Source of the DNA: Mycobacterium pinniadriaticum | GTDB lineage: Bacteria; Actinomycetota; Actinomycetes; Mycobacteriales; Mycobacteriaceae | Direction: 5' to 3' | Assembly (NCBI RefSeq): GCF_026242045.1 | Contig: NZ_JAPJDO010000045.1 | Location: 1-44,167 of the forward strand | Length of the DNA: 44,167 nt | Shown here: piece by piece, positions 40,327-44,167 of the stretch | Numbering within the stretch: position 1 is the stretch's first letter | Layout of the letters: each line of letters begins with the position of its first letter | The notes under the pieces: model-generated | The model's input: the letters and a program-made list of their open reading frames with translations, nothing else | Told to the model about the DNA's origin: nothing | Database searches by the model: none | Program-made: the position numbers and the translations under genes

Positions 40327-41825
40327 ACCCCCGGTGTATCGGTCACCAACAGCCCGAACATCCGTTGTTTCGCCGGGCCGATCGACACATGCACGTGCTT
40401 GCTTTCGAGATATTCATCGAAGCCCTCCTCGCCGAATTCGCGGCCCACTCCACTTTGTTTGTAGCCGCCGAACGGTGCGTTGAGCGACAACAGATGCCAA
40501 TCATTGATCCAGACCGTGCCCGTCCGGAGTTGGGCTGCAACTGCCATCCCGCGACCAACATCACTAGTCCACACGCCGCCGGCCAACCCGTACTCGCTGT
40601 CGTTAGCGATCTCAATTGCTTCGCGTTCCTCGTCATAAGGGATGACGGTGAGGACTGGGCCAAAGATCTCGTCCCGGCACACCTTCATATCGTTTCGCGC
40701 GTCGACCAGGATCGTCGGCTCGTAGTAGAACCCTCCAGTCATGTGAGCCGGAATGCCGCCGCCGCAGAGTAGCTTTGCGCCCTCGGCCTGTCCGGCCTCG
40801 ACATAGGCGTGCACCGAATCCCGCTGCCGCGCACTGATCAGAGGGCCCATGTCGGTTGTCGGATCCGAGGTCGGTCCAATCTTGATGCGCCGAGCCCGCT
40901 CCACCATGCGGTCGATGAAGTCGTCGTGCAGTGACCGTGGCAGCAATAGCCGGGTTCCCGACTCGCATCCTTGACCCGACCCGACGAGGAAGGCCCAAAG
41001 CGAGCCGGTAACAGCGAGGTCGATGTCGGCGTCGTCGAGCACGATGTTGGCCGACTTTCCGCCAAGTTCGAGCGAAACGCGCTTTATCGTGGGAGAGGCG
41101 GCCGCCATGATCTTGCGGCCCACGGCCGTGGAGCCGGTGAACGAGATTTTGTCCACGCCTTGATTGGTGGCCAGCTCGTCACCGACCTCGGCGTCACCGG
41201 TCACGACATTGACTACGCCCCGTGGGATGGGACTTTCGTCGAACAGTTTCGCCAGCTCCAACGCCGAAACCGGCGTGTTCGGTGCCGGTTTGAGGACGAT
41301 CGTATTGCCCATCGCCAACGCCGGACCAATTTTCCACACGGCAAACAACAGCGGCGCATTCCAGGGAACGATGGCTGCACACACGCCGACAGGCTCCCGC
41401 AGAACGTAATTCAGCGACGTGAGGGGCGGTTGCCCAGGCGGCAGCGGCTCAAGGAAGGACCGCTCCGCCGCGTCTGCGTACATTTGTAGGTGCGCAGCCG
41501 CGCCTCCGGCGTGCATGGTTTCAGCGATGCGGATCGTCTGTCCGCCATTCTCGCGCTCCCATTCGGCGAACTGCGGTACCCGACGTGCGAGTTCCTGCGC
41601 CACCTCGGTCAGCATTCCGCGTCGGGTGGCTGGTGCCAACCCACTCCATCGGCCGTCGTCGAAGGCCGAACGCGCTGCAGCGATGGCCTGCCGCGCCGTG
41701 TCTCGCCCGGCCTGGTCGACGTAGCCGAAAACCTGGCCGGTGGATGGGTCGATGAGTTCAGCCAGCTTGCCGGTCTGAATCCATTGCCCATTGACGTAGC
41801 TACACCACACGGGCAGTTCAGTCAT
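40323..41825 (-). CDS. NAD(P)-dependent aldehyde dehydrogenase
   Basis: A 500-residue aldehyde dehydrogenase. The cofactor region has VPWNAPLLFAVWKIGPALAM and FTGSTAVGRKI; the general base is in LELGGKSANIVL, and the catalytic cysteine in GSGQGCESGTRLLL. EIFGPVLTVIPY and the end motif NAPFGGYKQSGVGREFGEEG are normal. ATG at 41825 (MTELPVW) follows CGGAGA; the longer frame from 42044 would run through the operator region. First gene of the operon. It would oxidise the aldehyde released by the adjacent aldolase-like protein. Confidence 0.94.
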   Translation of the reverse strand: MTELPVWCSYVNGQWIQTGKLAELIDPSTGQVFGYVDQAGRDTARQAIAAARSAFDDGRWSGLAPATRRGMLTEVAQELARRVPQFAEWERENGGQTIRIAETMHAGGAAAHLQMYADAAERSFLEPLPPGQPPLTSLNYVLREPVGVCAAIVPWNAPLLFAVWKIGPALAMGNTIVLKPAPNTPVSALELAKLFDESPIPRGVVNVVTGDAEVGDELATNQGVDKISFTGSTAVGRKIMAAASPTIKRVSLELGGKSANIVLDDADIDLAVTGSLWAFLVGSGQGCESGTRLLLPRSLHDDFIDRMVERARRIKIGPTSDPTTDMGPLISARQRDSVHAYVEAGQAEGAKLLCGGGIPAHMTGGFYYEPTILVDARNDMKVCRDEIFGPVLTVIPYDEEREAIEIANDSEYGLAGGVWTSDVGRGMAVAAQLRTGTVWINDWHLLSLNAPFGGYKQSGVGREFGEEGFDEYLESKHVHVSIGPAKQRMFGLLVTDTPGV

Positions 41826-41868
41826 CGCACGTCTCCGAGTTGTGTGAGTCAGTGGCGCAACGCAATCC

Positions 41869-41885
41869 AGCCAACCACGTTGGCT
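41869..41885. promoter_or_regulatory. Palindrome AGCCAAC-CAC-GTTGGCT upstream of aldehyde dehydrogenase
   Basis: Exact 7-bp arms, 43 nt upstream of the ATG at 41825. A related sequence lies at 42093-42108 near the divergent ligase gene, so the same regulator may bind both. The rest of the 346-bp gap has a short GCGGT/ACCGC hairpin around a run of A (42133-42149) and no gene. Confidence 0.55.
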
Positions 41886-42092
41886 CTGAGAATCACCGGG
41901 CCAGTGCCGGCCGTACCAGCGCAGCCTCGGCGTCCCGCGCCCAAGGCTGCCATCGCAAGCACCCCGACGCCATAGTTGGCCACTTGGCTCCCCAATACCG
42001 TCACGCGGCGAGTACTTCGGTTGGCTCACATGCCAGTTTGACACCGTGCGGTTCTTAATCCCCTGTTTGCGTTCTCAGCCGTTCCGAGGGCT

Positions 42093-42108
42093 AGCCAAAC
42101 GGTTGGTT
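42093..42108. promoter_or_regulatory. Imperfect palindrome AGCCAA-ACGG-TTGGTT upstream of acyl-CoA ligase
   Basis: The half-sites AGCCAA and TTGGTT match those of 41869-41885 except for one base and spacing. It is 63 nt upstream of the ligase start at 42172. Confidence 0.45.
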
Positions 42109-42171
42109 CGCGCGATAGATTTCGAGAGGCGCGCGGTCAAAAAAACCGCACGAAGCGTTTGATGGAGGAAC

Positions 42172-43785
42172 GTGCGATGCTCGAAGCGATGCAAAGTGAC
42201 GGTTAGGCTCCCCGACCCGCGGGACATCCTTGTTCGTGAAGCCCTGCAACGCAACGCCGCACGATGGCCGCACGAGGTGTTTGCGACCTTCGAGGACGGT
42301 ACCTCCTGGACCCGGGAGCAGGCCCTGGAGGAAGCCTGCGGCGCCGCCGAACAGCTTGGTTCGCTCGACGTGCACCAAGATGACAGGGTTGCAGTTCTAT
42401 TGGAGAACGGTGCCGATTTCTTCAGGGTGATGTTCGGTTCTGCCTTGCTCGGCGCCACACTTGTTCCGATCAACACTTCCTACCGGGGTGTCATGCTGGA
42501 CAAAGCCCTCGGCCTCAGCCGGCCGAAGATATTGGTCGCCAACGCCAGCACCCTCGGCCCGGTTGACGCAGACAGACTGCAGGCATCCGGAATCACTTGC
42601 GTCGAACCAGACCGAATAAGGGGTCTGTCGACGCGCGTTCCAGAACTGGAGCGGCCGGCGGCATTGCACGACACCGCAGTACTCATCATGACATCTGGAA
42701 CCACCGGGTCATCCAAACTCGTCGTCAATAGCGCGATTCACGCATATTTGGGTGGCTCGTGGCTGATCTGCGACGGCGGCCGCGGCCGCGAAGACGTATT
42801 ATTGCTCGACCTTCCGCTGTTCCATGCCGCGGCCTTCTGGTGGGCGAGCTGTGCGCTCGCAAACGGAACGCGGATGGTGGTGCGCCGGGCGCCGGCAATG
42901 CGCACATATTGGGAAGTGGTTCGTGACAACGACATCACCCTGGCATTGCTACTCAGCACGATGGTTCCCTTCTTGCTCGACCAGGAGGTACGGACAGCGG
43001 AGCGTCAACATCGAATCCGTCTCATGACCGCCAGTCCCGCGCCGAAGGATTTGACGACCTTCATGGAGAGATTCGCAATTCCTGAATTGCGCACGGGCTA
43101 TGGACTGACCGAGGTGCCTACTCCAATCACTTCACAGACTGGCGACACCGTCACCGGAAGTTATTGCGGGCACCAGCGTCCGGGCTTCCAGTGTCGCCTG
43201 GTAGACCACAACGACGTGCAGGTGCCGGCCGGTGAGTCCGGGGAACTGATCGTGCGCGCCGAGCACCCGTGGATGATCACCAGTGGCTACTTCGACGACG
43301 CAGAAGCAACCGCGGCTGCGTGGCGCAACGGCTGGTTTCATACCGGCGACCTCATGCGCGCCGATGAACAGGGACGCTTCTATTTCGTGGACCGGATTAA
43401 AGAGGCAATGCGCCGCCGTGGCGAGAACATCTCGGCACGTGAGCTCGAGGCTGAGCTGCGTGGCTTCCCCGGAGTCGCCGAAGTTGCCTGCGTCCCGTAC
43501 CGCGAAGAGTCCTGGGTGGAGGATGAAGTGAAAGCCTGGATCGTTGTGGAGGACGGTGCACAGGTTGATTTCGAAGACCTGCTCCGGTTCGCGGTCGACC
43601 GGCTGCCGTACTTCATGGTTCCACGCTACTTCGAGATCACCCCGGACCTACCATTGACCGACACCATGCGGGTGAAGAAGGTTGAGCTTCGCCAGCGGGG
43701 CAACAGCCAGGCGACATGGGACAGAGAAGCCCACGGGTATCGGGTGTCACGCAATGGACTGGCGACGATTGCCTCGCCAACTTAG
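42172..43785 (+). CDS. Acyl-CoA ligase (AMP-binding; CaiC/FadD-like)
   Basis: A 537-residue ANL-superfamily ligase. Motifs: P-loop LIMTSGTTGSSKLVVNS, LPLFHAAAFWWAS, A5 GYGLTEVPTP, hinge DRIKEAMRRRGENISAREL and the C-terminal MRVKKVELR in place of the usual A10 context with its lysine. The order and the RRRGENIS motif are close to carnitine/crotonobetaine-type ligases (CaiC), so a small or polar acid is possible, but this is weak evidence. GTG at 42172 has GGAGG four nt upstream; GTG at 42196 is an alternative. It is divergent from the aldehyde dehydrogenase operon and probably starts the same pathway by CoA activation. Confidence 0.92.
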   Translation: MRCSKRCKVTVRLPDPRDILVREALQRNAARWPHEVFATFEDGTSWTREQALEEACGAAEQLGSLDVHQDDRVAVLLENGADFFRVMFGSALLGATLVPINTSYRGVMLDKALGLSRPKILVANASTLGPVDADRLQASGITCVEPDRIRGLSTRVPELERPAALHDTAVLIMTSGTTGSSKLVVNSAIHAYLGGSWLICDGGRGREDVLLLDLPLFHAAAFWWASCALANGTRMVVRRAPAMRTYWEVVRDNDITLALLLSTMVPFLLDQEVRTAERQHRIRLMTASPAPKDLTTFMERFAIPELRTGYGLTEVPTPITSQTGDTVTGSYCGHQRPGFQCRLVDHNDVQVPAGESGELIVRAEHPWMITSGYFDDAEATAAAWRNGWFHTGDLMRADEQGRFYFVDRIKEAMRRRGENISARELEAELRGFPGVAEVACVPYREESWVEDEVKAWIVVEDGAQVDFEDLLRFAVDRLPYFMVPRYFEITPDLPLTDTMRVKKVELRQRGNSQATWDREAHGYRVSRNGLATIASPT

Positions 43786-43937
43786 CCCGACCAATGAGCC
43801 CAGCACTGCGCAACCTGCCTTTTGATATTCTCATCGCTGCATGTCATGCCGACCGGTGTCTGCCCAGCGCACGCGGGGACCGCGCACCGTGCTGAGTACA
43901 TCTGCCGCTGGTTGGTGCGGCAGATTGCCGAAAGACT

Positions 43938-43964
43938 GTTCGGTGGAGCGTGACGTTACCGAAC
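43938..43964. promoter_or_regulatory. Inverted repeat GTTCGGT-N13-ACCGAAC upstream of TetR gene
   Basis: Exact 7-bp arms, 22 nt before the first possible start of the TetR gene. Likely autoregulatory operator. The rest of 43786-43937 shows no gene. Confidence 0.5.
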
Positions 43965-43986
43965 GCGGGAGGAGCGCTATGGCGGC

Positions 43987-44167
43987 ATGGCTGAGGAGGT
44001 GAGTGCGCCAACCAACATGTCTACGCGGGCTGCACATGACGCTCGATACGACAGTGTTGTGCATGCGGCGGGTGAGTTGTTCGCCGAGCGGGGTTTCGAC
44101 AACACATCTCTGCAAGACATCGGTGACGCGGTAGGGGTCCTCAAAGGGAGTCTCTATCACTACATCT
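43987..44167 (+). CDS. TetR-family regulator, N-terminal part (cut by window end)
   Basis: The open frame runs from ATG 43987 (or ATG 44017, which follows GAGGAGGTGAG at some distance) to the window edge. It encodes a TetR DNA-binding domain: YDSVVHAAGELFAERGFDNT, then SLQDIGDAVGVLKGSLYHYI, where the recognition helix and the YHYI end are typical. A seven-codon frame (ATG 43979 to a TGA at 44000) overlaps its start region after GGAGGAGCG and might be a translational leader. It follows the ligase gene and may control the CoA-ester island. Confidence 0.88.
   Translation, partial: MAEEVSAPTNMSTRAAHDARYDSVVHAAGELFAERGFDNTSLQDIGDAVGVLKGSLYHYI

Noticed and set aside
42093..42108. KstR-type operator (AACnnGTT)
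   Set aside because: The sequence has AAC-G-GTT with a one-base spacer, so it does not fit the KstR consensus.
1..44167. CRISPR array, tRNA or rRNA genes
   Set aside because: No regularly spaced repeats and no recognisable tRNA or rRNA sequence were seen on either strand.

Overview
The window looks like chromosomal DNA of a high-GC actinobacterium, most likely a Mycobacterium/Mycolicibacterium-type organism. The grounds are strong GC bias at third codon positions, TetR-controlled P450, acyl-CoA and Rieske catabolic islands, an AveC-like spirocyclase-family membrane protein, a DUF35/lipid-transfer-thiolase pair, and many actinobacterial-type tyrosine recombinases. No rRNA, tRNA or CRISPR array was seen.

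Region 1 (1-7.8 kb) is a P450 / membrane-protein island. An operon reads leftward: TetR regulator, polytopic membrane protein, cytochrome P450, second and third membrane proteins, and a SWGPR-motif hydratase-like protein, joined mostly by 4-nt ATGA overlaps. Facing it are a second TetR gene, an AveC-like protein, and the start of a third copy of the same membrane-protein family cut by the window edge. Region 2 (8.2-11.4 kb) holds two decayed recombinase-in-trio (RIT-type) elements, one inserted in the other. Region 3 (11.6-16.4 kb) is a Rieske ring-hydroxylating oxygenase operon (NTF2-like protein, beta, alpha, acyl-CoA-dehydrogenase-fold flavoprotein) with a divergent TetR gene. Region 4 (16.6-21.8 kb) carries an IclR regulator, a two-subunit 3-oxoacid CoA-transferase, an acyl-CoA ligase and an unrecognised 99-residue protein, with IS and regulator debris at 17.6-18.0 kb.

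Region 5 (21.86-36.39 kb) is the most striking part: a nested set of mobile elements. An IS256-family element has its transposase gene split into three. The first break holds a 3.36-kb RIT element (ritA-ritB-ritC, 88-bp inverted repeats). The second holds a 9.7-kb Tn554-like element (tnpA-tnpB-tnpC). The tnpB of that element is itself split by a third element with two further tyrosine recombinases and an SRPBCC-fold gene, and one of those recombinases is cut by an IS3-family insertion. Removing each insertion on paper restores the broken frame exactly (434-aa transposase, 743-aa TnpB, 417-aa recombinase), which orders the events. Both insertions in the IS256 gene fall in family-conserved catalytic or near-catalytic motifs, and an older RIT remnant falls in the HxxR box of another recombinase. 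This suggests these recombinases use conserved catalytic-motif DNA of other mobile elements as attachment sites.

Region 6 (36.8-44.2 kb) is a CoA-ester degradation island. A leftward operon encodes an aldehyde dehydrogenase, an Ltp2-like thiolase-fold protein without the usual cysteine motif, a DUF35 partner, a 3Fe-4S ferredoxin, a COX4-like membrane protein and a CaiB/racemase-family enzyme. An acyl-CoA ligase diverges from it, and both starts carry related AGCCAA/TTGGCT palindromes. The window ends inside another TetR gene. A plausible joint role is activation, epimerisation and retro-aldol shortening of a branched or polycyclic acid with oxidation of the released aldehyde; the substrate cannot be read from the sequence.
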